In this document: piece by piece, positions 25,662-35,239 of the stretch
Layout of the letters: every line of letters starts with the position of its first letter
Position numbering within the stretch: position 1 is the first letter of the stretch
Source of the DNA: JANNYA01 sp031422315
GTDB lineage: Bacteria > Pseudomonadota > Gammaproteobacteria > Xanthomonadales > SZUA-5
Assembly: GCA_031422315.1 (NCBI GenBank)
Contig: JANOQN010000036.1
Span: forward strand, 1-64,000
Length of the DNA: 64,000 bases
Reading direction: 5' to 3'
Program-made: the position numbers and the translations under genes
The notes under the pieces: model-generated
The model's database searches: none
Seen by the model: only the letters and a program-made list of their open reading frames with translations
What the model was told of the DNA's origin: nothing

Positions 25662-26629
25662 GCGATAAGCCTGAAATCAACGAATGGTTCTATCAACATT
25701 ACGCTCAGGAAGTTGGCCCGCTAACGTTTCAAGAGCTTCAGCTGCGTTACCAAAGCGGTGGAATTAGCGATGATGGCCTAGTGCGCCGAAGCGACGAGAG
25801 CACTTGGCAACGCGCCGATAGCGTTATAAAAAAAATTGACCCAGAAGCGCTCGTACAAGCGGTGCAAAAGCCCGCGAATATTAGCGCAGCAGGTCCTGAA
25901 CCCAGCTCAATCTGGCGCGGGCTAAGCGCTGGCAAAAGCTGGACCTATTTGGATTTGCGTAGGCAAACACTCAAGCTCGGCCTGCTGCTTTTATTAAGCG
26001 CAATCGGCATTACCGTGTTGCATGTCATGCAGTATTTTTTGCAGCCCGAGCTTGAAGCGGCGATCGCGGCGGGCTTGACGATAGAGCAGTTCCAAAAACA
26101 AAGCAGTACATTGCAAAACGCCTCAGCGGTGGTTGCGCTGTTTACTTTGCCGGTAGTTTTTGGCGCGACCATCATGAATTGGGTGTGGATTTTATACGCC
26201 GCCCGCAACGTGCGCGCGCTGGGTGCTAAGGCCATGAAAATTAGCCCGGGATGGGCCGTGGGTTGGAATTTAATTCCGCTCGCCAATCTAATCATGCCGT
26301 ATTTTGCCATGCGCGAAATTGCCCAGGCCAGCGTCAATGCCAGCGAGTGGCGTACGCAAAGCGCAGGCCAACTCATAGGCTTGTGGTGGCCGGTCAATAT
26401 TGCTACCGGCATTTTGGTGCAGATGATTTTTAGCGCCTCAATGAATGCCGATACGCTGCCCAAGCTTTTGGAATTGCACCAGCTTCAACTCTGGCAAATT
26501 CCCGCCACGTGGATCTTGCACAGCGTGATTTTCTTGCTGTATTGGCAGATATATTTGGCGCAGGCGGCGCAGGTTTTGGCCGCGAGGACCAATCAACCCT
26601 CTCCGCCAAACCCAATGCCGTTAAGTTAA
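25658..26629 (+). CDS. Membrane protein with N-terminal GYF_2 and DUF4328 domains
   Basis: Residues 10-55 match a GYF_2 domain (EWFYQHYAQEVGPLTFQEL ... RRSDESTWQRA). After a linker, about six hydrophobic segments form the DUF4328 domain, with its typical ISPGWAVGWNLIPLANLIMP and YFAMREI. The N-terminus is probably cytosolic and protein-binding; the job is unknown. The gene overlaps the CitE-like gene by ATGA, so it is the last gene of the operon. Confidence 0.8.
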   Translation: MSDKPEINEWFYQHYAQEVGPLTFQELQLRYQSGGISDDGLVRRSDESTWQRADSVIKKIDPEALVQAVQKPANISAAGPEPSSIWRGLSAGKSWTYLDLRRQTLKLGLLLLLSAIGITVLHVMQYFLQPELEAAIAAGLTIEQFQKQSSTLQNASAVVALFTLPVVFGATIMNWVWILYAARNVRALGAKAMKISPGWAVGWNLIPLANLIMPYFAMREIAQASVNASEWRTQSAGQLIGLWWPVNIATGILVQMIFSASMNADTLPKLLELHQLQLWQIPATWILHSVIFLLYWQIYLAQAAQVLAARTNQPSPPNPMPLS

Positions 26630-27115
26630 GCGCTCAATCGGAAAATCTCTAATGGAATTTCCGGGTTGAAGCTCGTCATCGCGAGGCGCGCAGCAGTTTG
26701 GCGATCTCATGCCACCGAGATTGCTTCACTATAGTTGATCAGGGTTTACACACACAGGCGCAAGGTTTGCAAGATCGATTGATAGCGACCCGGAAGCGCC
26801 GATTTAACGACGCGAAAGATAGACTTGAGGATTGGCTTGATGTTTTGGCGCATGAGTTGGCCTTAAAATTTGCGCGTTTGATTGCGTGCGAGAACTGTAC
26901 TTTATCACTGCACTGTTTTCTCAAAAATGCAAAACCTGCCTAAAAAGCCCCCTCTCCACACGTGTCAATTTGATAGGAACCGAATAGGTGGTGCGGGGAG
27001 AGCAATGGGGTGAGGGACAACTAAGGTCGCCTAACGTTTTTCGCAACACTGATATCTACCGGCGTGGAGAGGGAACCGTTTGACGATGTCGACCACACCA
27101 ATTTCAATCTATTCA
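26630..27115. repeat. Intergenic region with two REP-type repeats
   Basis: No gene is seen in these 486 bp. A CGTCATCGCGAGG-type repeat lies near 26671-26700. A composite with inverted ends follows: CCCTCTCCAC at 26949-26958 and GTGGAGAGGG at 27064-27073, enclosing GGGGAGAGC-AATGGGGTGAGGG. The latter belongs to the same CTCTCCC/GGGAGAG family that is found inside hsdS (62520-62674). Short open frames here have no recognisable start or homology. Confidence 0.6.
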
Positions 27116-28003
27116 TTAAACCCGCTCCAAATAAAAACTACCACCGCCAAAACCTTGCCCACTCGGCAAATTTAGCGCCTGAGTGACAGCCTGTGGATAA
27201 CGCCAAAACGCATAGTTGTTGCCAAACAGGACTTTGAAACCGCTGGAGAACATCAGCAGAGCTTGCAGTAAATACTGCTCGTTCCAGCTTCTATTTTCGT
27301 GAATAACCCATTCTCTTGGATATTCGAACGGAAGGAAAATATCGTGAATATGGATGCGCACACCAGGCTTTAGCTGCGGCAGCACTTGGAAAAACAGATA
27401 GTTGACATCACTGCCGGTTTTGCACACATGTGCGCTATCTATAAAAAGCAAATCGCCCGCTTCAAGCGACGTGAAAAATTCAATTGAAACATCCTGCACT
27501 TGCTTTTGAATGAGCTCAAACCCCTGTTCAGATCGATGCATAAACGGTCTTGGAAACGGTTCCACGCATTGGATGACGGTTAGATTGAGAAACCGACGTT
27601 TGACGTCACTCATCAGCAAACTCGAGTAGCCCGAGCCTACCTCAACAATTCTCGCGGGCTGCCAAAGCCGCAAAAAACAAAACAGAGCCCTTGCATCCAG
27701 CCAACTAAACTGGCTGTTCTGGGTGTAGAAAAAATCCAGCTCGGCATCAAGCTTGCCATGCTCCGGATAGTCGTATTCCTGCACGAAACGCGCCAGCCCA
27801 TGTTCAATCAATTCGAGATGGCTTTGATCATTAAAGTTGATGCCGTGCGCTTTTGGCTCCGCTGGATAAAGCTGATCCAACCGACTCACCAGCTCAGCTG
27901 GATCAACAATGGGCGAGTAGAAATGACCGTTTGGATGTGCGGTGCGAATCGTCAAAGCGCTTGATTTTAGGTTTGGTCGGCTAAAAATTCGAAAAGGGTT
28001 CAT
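27116..28003 (-). CDS. Class I SAM-dependent methyltransferase-like protein
   Basis: The 295-residue product has a Rossmann methyltransferase core: ARIVEVGSGYSSLLM (motif I), CVEPFPRPF, DLLFIDSAH and a DIFLPFEYPREW segment typical of the Methyltransf_24 group. The substrate is unknown. The ATG at 28003 overlaps the end of the ankyrin gene by 23 nt, and the two are probably co-transcribed. The upstream extension of the frame, rich in Cys and Arg, is an unlikely N-terminus. Confidence 0.8.
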   Translation of the reverse strand: MNPFRIFSRPNLKSSALTIRTAHPNGHFYSPIVDPAELVSRLDQLYPAEPKAHGINFNDQSHLELIEHGLARFVQEYDYPEHGKLDAELDFFYTQNSQFSWLDARALFCFLRLWQPARIVEVGSGYSSLLMSDVKRRFLNLTVIQCVEPFPRPFMHRSEQGFELIQKQVQDVSIEFFTSLEAGDLLFIDSAHVCKTGSDVNYLFFQVLPQLKPGVRIHIHDIFLPFEYPREWVIHENRSWNEQYLLQALLMFSSGFKVLFGNNYAFWRYPQAVTQALNLPSGQGFGGGSFYLERV

Positions 28004-31000
28004 CTGCGCACTCTGAATTAAGCATGGAGCCCGCCAACACCACACCCCGAAACAGCGCCGCAAAATCATGCCGATCTACCGCATTCGCTAGGTCAATTGG
28101 TAGCTTGCGGCCGTAGTCGTGGGTATTCGGATCGGCTCCGGCATTGAGTAGCGCTTCGGCGCTGGTTAGCAAGCGATGCCGACAGCACCAGTGCAGTGCG
28201 GTGCGGCCGCGTGCGTCTAGCGCTTGGGTGTTTGAGCCGAGTTTTATGAGCAACAGGATTAGCCTTCGCTCGAAATTTTCTGGGTAGTGCGGCGCGCCCA
28301 ACTCACCTGCGCCGACAGCAATTAGTAAGGCACTGCGGCCTTCTGGGTCGGGCGAGTTGATGTCCGCGCCTGATTCAAGCAGCGCCTCGAAAATCACTTC
28401 GAGCGTGCTGAGCAATTGCTTAGCTTGTTCAGTAGTTTTTGCTTCGCTTGCCTGCGCTAACACTGCGTGCATCAGCGCGTGCGTGGCGCATATCGGTGCA
28501 AGCGACTTTCGCAGCGCAGTCGGATCAATAGCCAGCAAACATCTGAGCGCGTCAATATCCAGCAGCGCGCAAGCGGTGCCGAGTGCATCAATTCCGTGCG
28601 GGGCGAGTTGGATGTCGGCCCCGGCGCGAAGCAGGGTTTGAATGATTTCAAGGAAAAGCGCGGGCGCTGAGGGTGCGCCTAGCTCATCATGTATGGCAGG
28701 TGCTTTGGCCTGCGCATGGGCTCGCAATGCGCAGTGCAGCGCGGGCTGTGCGCCTGCATTCGGATCCGCACCCTGGGCGAGCAAAAACAGCAACATGGCC
28801 GTATTGCCCTGCCCCGCCGCATGCGAAAGCGCGGTGCAGCCTTGCGCATCGAAGGCGTTGATAGATAACCCGCAGATCAGCAATCGATTGAGCGCAACGA
28901 TGTCGCCGCGCTGCGCGCTGGCGGGCACGTCCAGTGCAAGCAAACGCCGGCGCGGATGGCTGAGTGTAGGCCAGGTCAGCAGTTCGACGATACCTACAAC
29001 GGCCCCACCGCGCGCCAGTGCCAGAGCGCGCGGGCTTTGCCCATCTTGACCAACAAAATTAGGATCAGCGCCGGCCCTAATCAGCGCCTGGGTAATTTTG
29101 AGCTGCTGCGCCGGTTCTAGCCCGCTGCGGCGCAGCCAATACAGCAGCGCGCTTTGGCCTTCGCTATCAAAGCTGTTGAGTAGTTCGCCGCTTTGCGCAG
29201 GGCTAAGCTGCTCACCGAAGGCTTGCAACAGCCTTTCGATAAACGCGGTGCTGGCAAATTCCATAGCCCAAGACAGCGCGTGCCGCAAGCTGGCGTCGCG
29301 GTGCATGAGCAGTGCTGGGCTGGCGCGTTGAAGTATCGCGTCCAGCAGGCTTAGCTCAATCTCAACGGTTTGCGGCGCAAGCAAGCCAGCGTAATCGTGC
29401 GCTGCGCCTGCAACTAAATTCAGCAGCGAATCTTGCTCGCTATCGGGTGCCAAACTTGCGCCGTTATTGAGCAGTAATTGCAGCGCATTTTTCGGCATTG
29501 GCTGTTGCCTAGCGAGCAGCGTCAATAGCGGTTCGCGCTCTTTTTCACCCAGCAAAAGCCCGCCTAATCGCAGCACTTGTAGCCAGTCTGGATTTAAGTT
29601 GTCCGCTAGAGAGACGATACATTCGCTCAGCACTGACTGCGGCGCTGGCCCGAGCTTGAGCATCACTTTGGCAACCGAAAGCCGGTTAAAGCTAGCTGCT
29701 TCTTTTAATAGCTCAATTCGATCTGGAACGTGCGTGCCGTGCGGCTCAAGCGCGGCTTCCAGCGCGCCGGGCAGTTCGTGTTCTGGGTTAAGTAAGCGGG
29801 CTAAATCCCACCAGCCGCGCAGCAGTGCGAGCTCGGCGGCGTTGCGGCGAATGCCATCAAAATTCATGGCCGGCGTTAGCATTTCGATCAGCAAGCGCGC
29901 GGCTTCTAAATTCGGCGCATCGGCGCTGGATAAATAATGCAGCGCGCTTTGCCTGCGGCTATCGAGCAAACTTACGCTAGCATTCGTGCTCGCCAATAGC
30001 TGAAGAAATCGAAATGCCGATCCGCTGGCAGCCAGCATGAGCGGCGTGCAGCCTTGCTGATCTTGCAGATTTGGATTGGCACCCGCGTTGATTAAAGCTG
30101 CACCCATATCGAGCAAATCGTGGCTCGCGCAGGCGTGCAGCGCGCTGCGGCCGCTTGCATCCTGCACGTTAGCATCACAGTGTGCGAGCAGCAGTTTGAC
30201 GAGTTCCGGGTCATCTTGCGGGCTGCTGCCGAGTGCTACCAGTGGCGGTGTTGCACAATCCCAGCCCTGAGCGGCTTTGTCCTGCGTGCGATGGCTAATC
30301 AGTGCAGAAATGCCGATTTTATTACCCGCCGCCGCCGCGCAAGCCAGTGGCGAGCATCCAAGCGCGTTTGCCACGCTAGTATTGGCACCCGCGTCCAGCA
30401 GCAGCTGAATCAGCGCGCCATCGCGCGAACGCGCGGCGTGGTGCAGCGGCGAATTGCCGTCGGCATCTAGCGCGTGTACGTCAGCGCCGTTGGTCAGTAG
30501 CGTCATGACGACATCAAAACGCCCGCTCCAGCTATCGCGGGTGGCGGCAATCAGCGCGCTTTGCCCGCCGCACGGTAGATTGACCTCAGCGCCGGCTTCT
30601 AGCAACACCCTCGCCATTTTGCTCTGCCCCAAACTAGCCGCCAGCAACAATGGCGAGCGGCGCTCACGGTACTGATCACTGAGCGCGAGATTAGGGTTTG
30701 CGCCCGATTTAAGCAGCGCTTCAACCTGTACTAGATCGTTTTGCAAAATTGCGGTAAACAGCGCTAACTGCTGGGTTTTTGCAATCAGCTCGGTTAACGG
30801 CTGGGCGTTTTCGTCCAGCGTTTGCTCTAGATTTTCTACCCGCGAGCGCTCACGCTGCGCGCTGGCAAGCGATTCCTGGCTCCAGGCGAGCATTTGTGCA
30901 AAGGCTTCGGTTTGCGCATCGGCTTGGTGCTGCGCCGCAGTATTTTCATTGCCAAACAGACTGGGTTCGGTGCGCGGCTTTAGCCAACTGGCAAGTTCAC

Positions 31001-31664
31001 TGTCACTCGGCGCTGCAATATCGGCATTCGCAATCTGCGGCTTTAACAGCAATAACGCCGCTGCAGGTGCAAGCAATAGCGCATAGCCCAACCAAGGCAT
31101 GACCAACGTGCGCTGCTGCAGCGGCATAAATACCAATGCAAACGGCAGCGCCAGCACCAATAGATATAGCGCATTACCGAGCGTATCCACTGAAAAAAAC
31201 CGTGCGGTTTGGCAATGCTGCGCGTGGATTGCCGCCAACGCACGGCGCAGCGGTGCAATGCGCTTGCTCGGTTCGGGCTGATAGGCCAAAACGCTAAGCC
31301 AGCGATGATCGATAAAAAGCGCCTGCAGTAGCAACAACGCCGATGCCGCTAACAGCGTGGCATACAGCGGGCGCGATGCCGCAAAAAAGAACCAGGCCGG
31401 CAATAGCATCAAAGCAACGCCGAGCAGGGTGATACTCAAATGCTCGGCCAATAACAGCACCCGCGCGGCATTCCAAAGCGCGGGCTTTTCTGCGCTTTTA
31501 TTGCAGATACCAGCGGCCAAAATAATCAGCCACAAATACATTGGCAAAGCCATTACCGTAGCAACGGATTGCACTGAGGCTGGCGCATAGAAAGCCGCTG
31601 CTGCACTGACGAAAGCGAGCAGCCACAGTGCGGCTTGGTGCCAATTAGCTGGCGTGTTCAACAT
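27981..31664 (-). CDS. Large membrane-anchored ankyrin-repeat protein
   Basis: The 1227-residue protein begins with a membrane region of about six hydrophobic segments in residues 1-215. A short acidic linker and a coiled-coil stretch (about 245-295, SLASAQRERSRVENLEQTL) follow. From about residue 300 to the end there are many ankyrin repeats with canonical G-x-TPLHxAA / LLxxGAxxN motifs, some strongly divergent in the middle (about 600-800). The topology suggests an inner-membrane protein presenting a repeat solenoid. It ends in a 23-nt overlap with the methyltransferase and lies 14 bp after murA, so it may be in the murA operon. The binding partner is unknown. Confidence 0.85.
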   Translation of the reverse strand: MLNTPANWHQAALWLLAFVSAAAAFYAPASVQSVATVMALPMYLWLIILAAGICNKSAEKPALWNAARVLLLAEHLSITLLGVALMLLPAWFFFAASRPLYATLLAASALLLLQALFIDHRWLSVLAYQPEPSKRIAPLRRALAAIHAQHCQTARFFSVDTLGNALYLLVLALPFALVFMPLQQRTLVMPWLGYALLLAPAAALLLLKPQIANADIAAPSDSELASWLKPRTEPSLFGNENTAAQHQADAQTEAFAQMLAWSQESLASAQRERSRVENLEQTLDENAQPLTELIAKTQQLALFTAILQNDLVQVEALLKSGANPNLALSDQYRERRSPLLLAASLGQSKMARVLLEAGAEVNLPCGGQSALIAATRDSWSGRFDVVMTLLTNGADVHALDADGNSPLHHAARSRDGALIQLLLDAGANTSVANALGCSPLACAAAAGNKIGISALISHRTQDKAAQGWDCATPPLVALGSSPQDDPELVKLLLAHCDANVQDASGRSALHACASHDLLDMGAALINAGANPNLQDQQGCTPLMLAASGSAFRFLQLLASTNASVSLLDSRRQSALHYLSSADAPNLEAARLLIEMLTPAMNFDGIRRNAAELALLRGWWDLARLLNPEHELPGALEAALEPHGTHVPDRIELLKEAASFNRLSVAKVMLKLGPAPQSVLSECIVSLADNLNPDWLQVLRLGGLLLGEKEREPLLTLLARQQPMPKNALQLLLNNGASLAPDSEQDSLLNLVAGAAHDYAGLLAPQTVEIELSLLDAILQRASPALLMHRDASLRHALSWAMEFASTAFIERLLQAFGEQLSPAQSGELLNSFDSEGQSALLYWLRRSGLEPAQQLKITQALIRAGADPNFVGQDGQSPRALALARGGAVVGIVELLTWPTLSHPRRRLLALDVPASAQRGDIVALNRLLICGLSINAFDAQGCTALSHAAGQGNTAMLLFLLAQGADPNAGAQPALHCALRAHAQAKAPAIHDELGAPSAPALFLEIIQTLLRAGADIQLAPHGIDALGTACALLDIDALRCLLAIDPTALRKSLAPICATHALMHAVLAQASEAKTTEQAKQLLSTLEVIFEALLESGADINSPDPEGRSALLIAVGAGELGAPHYPENFERRLILLLIKLGSNTQALDARGRTALHWCCRHRLLTSAEALLNAGADPNTHDYGRKLPIDLANAVDRHDFAALFRGVVLAGSMLNSECADEPFSNF

Positions 31665-31678
31665 ATTTTATAGCGTGC

Positions 31679-32944
31679 TTACAGACGGCGAATATTCGCG
31701 CCAAGCCCAGAAAACTTCTCGACAATGCGCTCATAGCCGCGATCAATATGGTAAATCCGATCAATCACGCTTTCGCCGCGCGCCGCTAACGCAGCTAGAA
31801 GCAAACTGGCGCTGGCGCGCAGATCGGTAGCCATCATCGGCGCGCCAGAAAGCTGTGGCACGCCATGGATGGTCGCCGAATGCCCGTGCAGGCGAATATC
31901 CGCGCCCAAGCGCATCAGTTCGGGTATGTGCATCATGCGATTTTCAAATACCGTTTCAGTAATAGTGCCAACGCCTGTCGCCACACAATTGAGCGCGCAC
32001 AGCTGCGCCTGCATATCGGTAGGAAATGCCGGATAGGGTGCGGTCGTGACGTCGACTGCCCTCGGACGGCGCCCTTGCATATCCAGCTCGACAAAACCGC
32101 CATCAGCATCGCCATGTGTGATCAGCGCGCCGGTTTCGCGCAGCTTTTGCAGCACCGCATCTAACATCTCTGCCCGGGTGTTGATCGCGCGCACGCGACC
32201 GCCGGTCATGGCCGCTGCCACTAAGAACGTGCCGGTTTCGATGCGATCGGGCTGCACCCGAAATTCCCCGCCGTGCAAGCGGCTTACGCCTTCGATGGTC
32301 AGCGTATTCGTGCCCGCGCCTTCAATTTTCGCACCCAAAGTTCGTAGGAAGTTCAGCAAGTCGACCACTTCGGGTTCTTGCGCTGCATTTTCGATAATGC
32401 TGGTGCCCTCCGCCAAACAGGCCGCCATAGCTGCGTTTTCGGTGCCGGTTACCGTCACGGTTTCCATGACGATACGCGCGCCTTTTAAGCGATCTGCACG
32501 GGCGCGAATATAACCGCCTTCGACCTCAACTTTGGCGCCGAGCGCCTCCATTGCTTTGATGTGCAAATTCACCGGGCGCGCGCCAATTGCGCAGCCGCCG
32601 GGTAAGGACACTTCCGCATGGCCAAATTTTGCCAGCAGTGGCCCGAGCACCAAAATCGAGGCGCGCATGGTTTTCACTAAATCGTAGGGCGCGACGGTGC
32701 TGTTCATCGTGCGCGGATCGACCGTTACGCTGTTATCCACCAGCGTACTGCACGTTGCGCCCATTTGCGAAAGCAGCGCCAGATTGGTTTTAACGTCTAG
32801 CAAATCTGGCACGTTGTGGATCAGCACTGGCCCATCCGCCAATATCGTGCCGCATAAAATCGGCAGCACCGCGTTTTTAGCGCCGGATATTTTTACATCA
32901 CCCGACAGCGAAACGCCGCCGGTTACACTCATCTTAAATGGCAT
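31679..32944 (-). CDS. murA: UDP-N-acetylglucosamine 1-carboxyvinyltransferase
   Basis: MurA adds enolpyruvate to UDP-GlcNAc, the first committed step of peptidoglycan synthesis. The 421-residue product has SGAKNAVLPILCGTIL near the N-terminus, VSLPGGCAIGARPVNLHI with the active-site Cys that fosfomycin modifies, and repeated inside-out barrel motifs through RGYERIVEKF at the C-terminus. It is the expected length. GAGAG lies about 9 nt before the ATG at 32944; a second ATG four codons in has no site of its own. ibaG is 33 bp upstream, the standard neighbour. Confidence 0.95.
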   Translation of the reverse strand: MPFKMSVTGGVSLSGDVKISGAKNAVLPILCGTILADGPVLIHNVPDLLDVKTNLALLSQMGATCSTLVDNSVTVDPRTMNSTVAPYDLVKTMRASILVLGPLLAKFGHAEVSLPGGCAIGARPVNLHIKAMEALGAKVEVEGGYIRARADRLKGARIVMETVTVTGTENAAMAACLAEGTSIIENAAQEPEVVDLLNFLRTLGAKIEGAGTNTLTIEGVSRLHGGEFRVQPDRIETGTFLVAAAMTGGRVRAINTRAEMLDAVLQKLRETGALITHGDADGGFVELDMQGRRPRAVDVTTAPYPAFPTDMQAQLCALNCVATGVGTITETVFENRMMHIPELMRLGADIRLHGHSATIHGVPQLSGAPMMATDLRASASLLLAALAARGESVIDRIYHIDRGYERIVEKFSGLGANIRRL

Positions 32945-32977
32945 TGAATCAGGCTCTCAACTTTAGTAATCGACTTG

Positions 32978-33220
32978 CTAAGCGCTTTGCGCAGCGGCTT
33001 CGGCAGGCGTTAGCGTTTTCAGGCTAAGCGCGTGTATTTCTTGACCCATTTTGCTGCCCAAGCACGCGTACACCAAACGGTGCCGCGCTAATGGCAGTTT
33101 GCCGACGAAGCTTTCGCACACGACGCGCGCTTCAAAATGCACGTTATCAGGGCCGGTGACTTCAACTTGGGCATTCGGCATACCTTGCGCTATGAGCTGG
33201 TGGATATCCTTTGGCGTCAT
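32978..33220 (-). CDS. ibaG: BolA/IbaG-family protein
   Basis: The 80-residue product matches the IbaG (YrbA) branch of BolA proteins, which work with monothiol glutaredoxins in iron-sulfur handling and acid response. It shows a short N-terminal helix (TPKDIHQLIAQGMPNAQVEV) and the FVGKLPLARHRLVYACL block, followed by IHALSLKTLTP. The position just before murA is the conserved order in gamma- and betaproteobacteria. AAGGA lies 7 nt before the ATG. Confidence 0.88.
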   Translation of the reverse strand: MTPKDIHQLIAQGMPNAQVEVTGPDNVHFEARVVCESFVGKLPLARHRLVYACLGSKMGQEIHALSLKTLTPAEAAAQSA

Positions 33221-33570
33221 TAGATTTTCCTTTTATTTGAGGTGTACAGAACAGAATAAGGCAGGTAGTTCCAGTGAAATACCCATCAAGGGCAATAATT
33301 GTTAAAACACCTGGAACTTTTGCCACAGAAAGTCACCGAATAGTGACAATTTCGTCGTAATTCGCGCTTGGCTCATGTGCGCTTAACGCCAAAATCGAAG
33401 CGGCGATGGTACTAAGCGACGACTGCGGCTCCAACCGAATCCGTTAAACAGTCAGTCAATTGCCAGAACTTCAAACATCCAAATGGCCTTAACATGATTT
33501 TTGGGCTACCAGCCGCCTTAACAGACTCGACTAACCGCCCCAGAACCGGTCAAACTACCCAGGAAAATTT
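33221..33570. promoter_or_regulatory. Divergent intergenic region between ibaG and kdsD
   Basis: These 350 bp should hold the promoters of the ibaG-murA and kdsD-lptA transcription units. I see a short hairpin, GTCAC-cgaata-GTGAC at 33332-33347, but no convincing promoter or repeat. No gene is apparent. Confidence 0.35.
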
Positions 33571-34662
33571 GTGAACGCTCAGGTAAAAAAATTCCTCATG
33601 ACGCAACCCCTGCGAGACACCCGCCGAGATTTGGCCTCAGTGACGCCGCTCAGAGGCATCTCTACTCAATTGGATATCGCTCAGTCGATTGACATTGACT
33701 TGTTAAGGCGCAGCGCGAGAAGCGTGATTGAAACCGAGGCCCGCGCGATTACGCAGCTGCTTGATCGCATCGACGATAACTTTATTGCAGCGTGCGAGCA
33801 GCTGATTGCATGCCGGGGCCGGGTTGTTGTATCTGGCATCGGCAAGAGCGGGCATATTGCGCGCAAAATCGCCGCGACCATGGCGTCCACCGGCACGCCC
33901 GCATTTTTCGTACACCCCGCCGAAGCCAGCCACGGCGATTTAGGCATGATTACCCCAGATGATGTGGTGTTAGCGATCAGTAATTCCGGTGAAACCGACG
34001 AGCTGCTAACTATTTTGCCGGTGATTAAGCGCAAAGGCGTGCCACTGGTAGTCATGACCGGCAATGAAAGCTCGACCTTAGCGCGCTTGGCCGATGTGCA
34101 TTTAGACGTATCGGTCGATCAAGAAGCCTGCCCGCTGGGTTTGGCGCCCACGGCAAGCACCACCGTCGCGCTGGTCATGGGCGATGCACTCGCGATCGCG
34201 ATGCTTGAAGCGCGCGGTTTTACCAGCGATGACTTCGCGGCTAGCCATCCAGCGGGTTCGCTGGGTAGGCGCTTGCTGGTACACATCCGAGATGTCATGC
34301 ATTCGGGCGCTGAATTACCCAAAACACACGCGAACGCGAGCGTGACCGAAGCGCTGATGGAAATGACCCGCACGGGCTTGGGTTTGACTGCGATTGTCGA
34401 TTCTGATGATCATCTGCTGGGTGTTTTTACCGATGGCGATTTGCGCCGCGCGGTTGATGATTCGGAAGTGGATTTACGCACTGCCGTGGTGTCGGATTTA
34501 ATGTCAGTGCCGGGCCGAACGATTACTGCAGATAAGCTGGCGATTGAAGCGGCGCGGCTGATGGAACGCTTTAAAGTCAACGCGCTGGTGGTTGTGAATG
34601 AGCACAATATCGTGCTGGGCGCGCTAAATTTTCATGATTTACTGCGCGCGCGTGTCGTTTAA
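33571..34662 (+). CDS. kdsD: D-arabinose-5-phosphate isomerase
   Basis: KdsD converts ribulose-5-phosphate to arabinose-5-phosphate, the first step to KDO for lipopolysaccharide. The 363-residue product has a SIS domain (VVVSGIGKSGHIARKIAATMASTGTPAFFVHP, then AISNSGETDELL) and two CBS domains after about residue 230. The C-terminal CBS half includes GVFTDGDLRRAV. AGGA lies 6 nt before the GTG at 33571; an in-frame ATG at 33598 is also possible. It starts the KDO/LPS-transport cluster. Confidence 0.9.
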   Translation: MNAQVKKFLMTQPLRDTRRDLASVTPLRGISTQLDIAQSIDIDLLRRSARSVIETEARAITQLLDRIDDNFIAACEQLIACRGRVVVSGIGKSGHIARKIAATMASTGTPAFFVHPAEASHGDLGMITPDDVVLAISNSGETDELLTILPVIKRKGVPLVVMTGNESSTLARLADVHLDVSVDQEACPLGLAPTASTTVALVMGDALAIAMLEARGFTSDDFAASHPAGSLGRRLLVHIRDVMHSGAELPKTHANASVTEALMEMTRTGLGLTAIVDSDDHLLGVFTDGDLRRAVDDSEVDLRTAVVSDLMSVPGRTITADKLAIEAARLMERFKVNALVVVNEHNIVLGALNFHDLLRARVV

Positions 34663-34711
34663 ATTCGGCTGCGCGCGCGTAGTTTAGTATCTCGCACTAG
34701 GAAAGCACTGC

Positions 34712-35239
34712 ATGCAGAAGTTGTACGACAAACTAAGCGCCATCAAACTCATCGGATTTGATGTGGATGGCGTGTTAACCGACGGCCGCATCATGCTGAT
34801 GAGCGATCAGCGTGAAATGAAAAACTTCCACGTACACGATGGCTTAGGCTTAAAGGCACTGCGGGAATCGGGCGTCGAAGTCGCCATCATCAGCGCGCGC
34901 AACAGCGTGGTAGTGAATCAGCGCATGCAAGAACTCGGGATTTTACGGGTGTTTCAGGGCGAACGTGACAAAGGTGCGCGCTTACAAAAAATCGCTGCAT
35001 CTATGAAATTTGAGCCCACCCAAGTCGCGTTTATGGGTGATGATTTACAAGATTGGCCAGCGCTCTCGTTCGCTGGCTTGAAGTTAACGGTGCCGAACGC
35101 GGTGCCGGAAATCAAAGAGCGCTGCGACTATGTTACCGCCGTTCCAGGCGGCTTTGGTGCGGTGCGGGAAGTGTGTGAGCTGCTGCTCAAAGCGCAAAAT
35201 CGTTGGCAAGACGTTCTTAAAGTTTTTGGGCTTAGCTGA
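34712..35239 (+). CDS. kdsC: 3-deoxy-D-manno-octulosonate-8-phosphate phosphatase
   Basis: KdsC dephosphorylates KDO-8-phosphate. The 175-residue HAD protein has the motif DVDGVLTDG, with catalytic Asp pair, and GDDLQDWPAL near the C-terminus; it has no cap domain, as expected for a tetrameric KdsC. The motif II region reads ISARNS where ISGR or ITGR is usual. AGGAAA precedes the ATG. The stop overlaps the lptC start by one base. Confidence 0.93.
   Translation: MQKLYDKLSAIKLIGFDVDGVLTDGRIMLMSDQREMKNFHVHDGLGLKALRESGVEVAIISARNSVVVNQRMQELGILRVFQGERDKGARLQKIAASMKFEPTQVAFMGDDLQDWPALSFAGLKLTVPNAVPEIKERCDYVTAVPGGFGAVREVCELLLKAQNRWQDVLKVFGLS

Noticed and set aside
26698..26943. Possible 81-residue gene in the repeat-rich gap
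   Set aside because: No ribosome-binding site, overlaps a REP-type repeat, and an equally long frame exists on the other strand.
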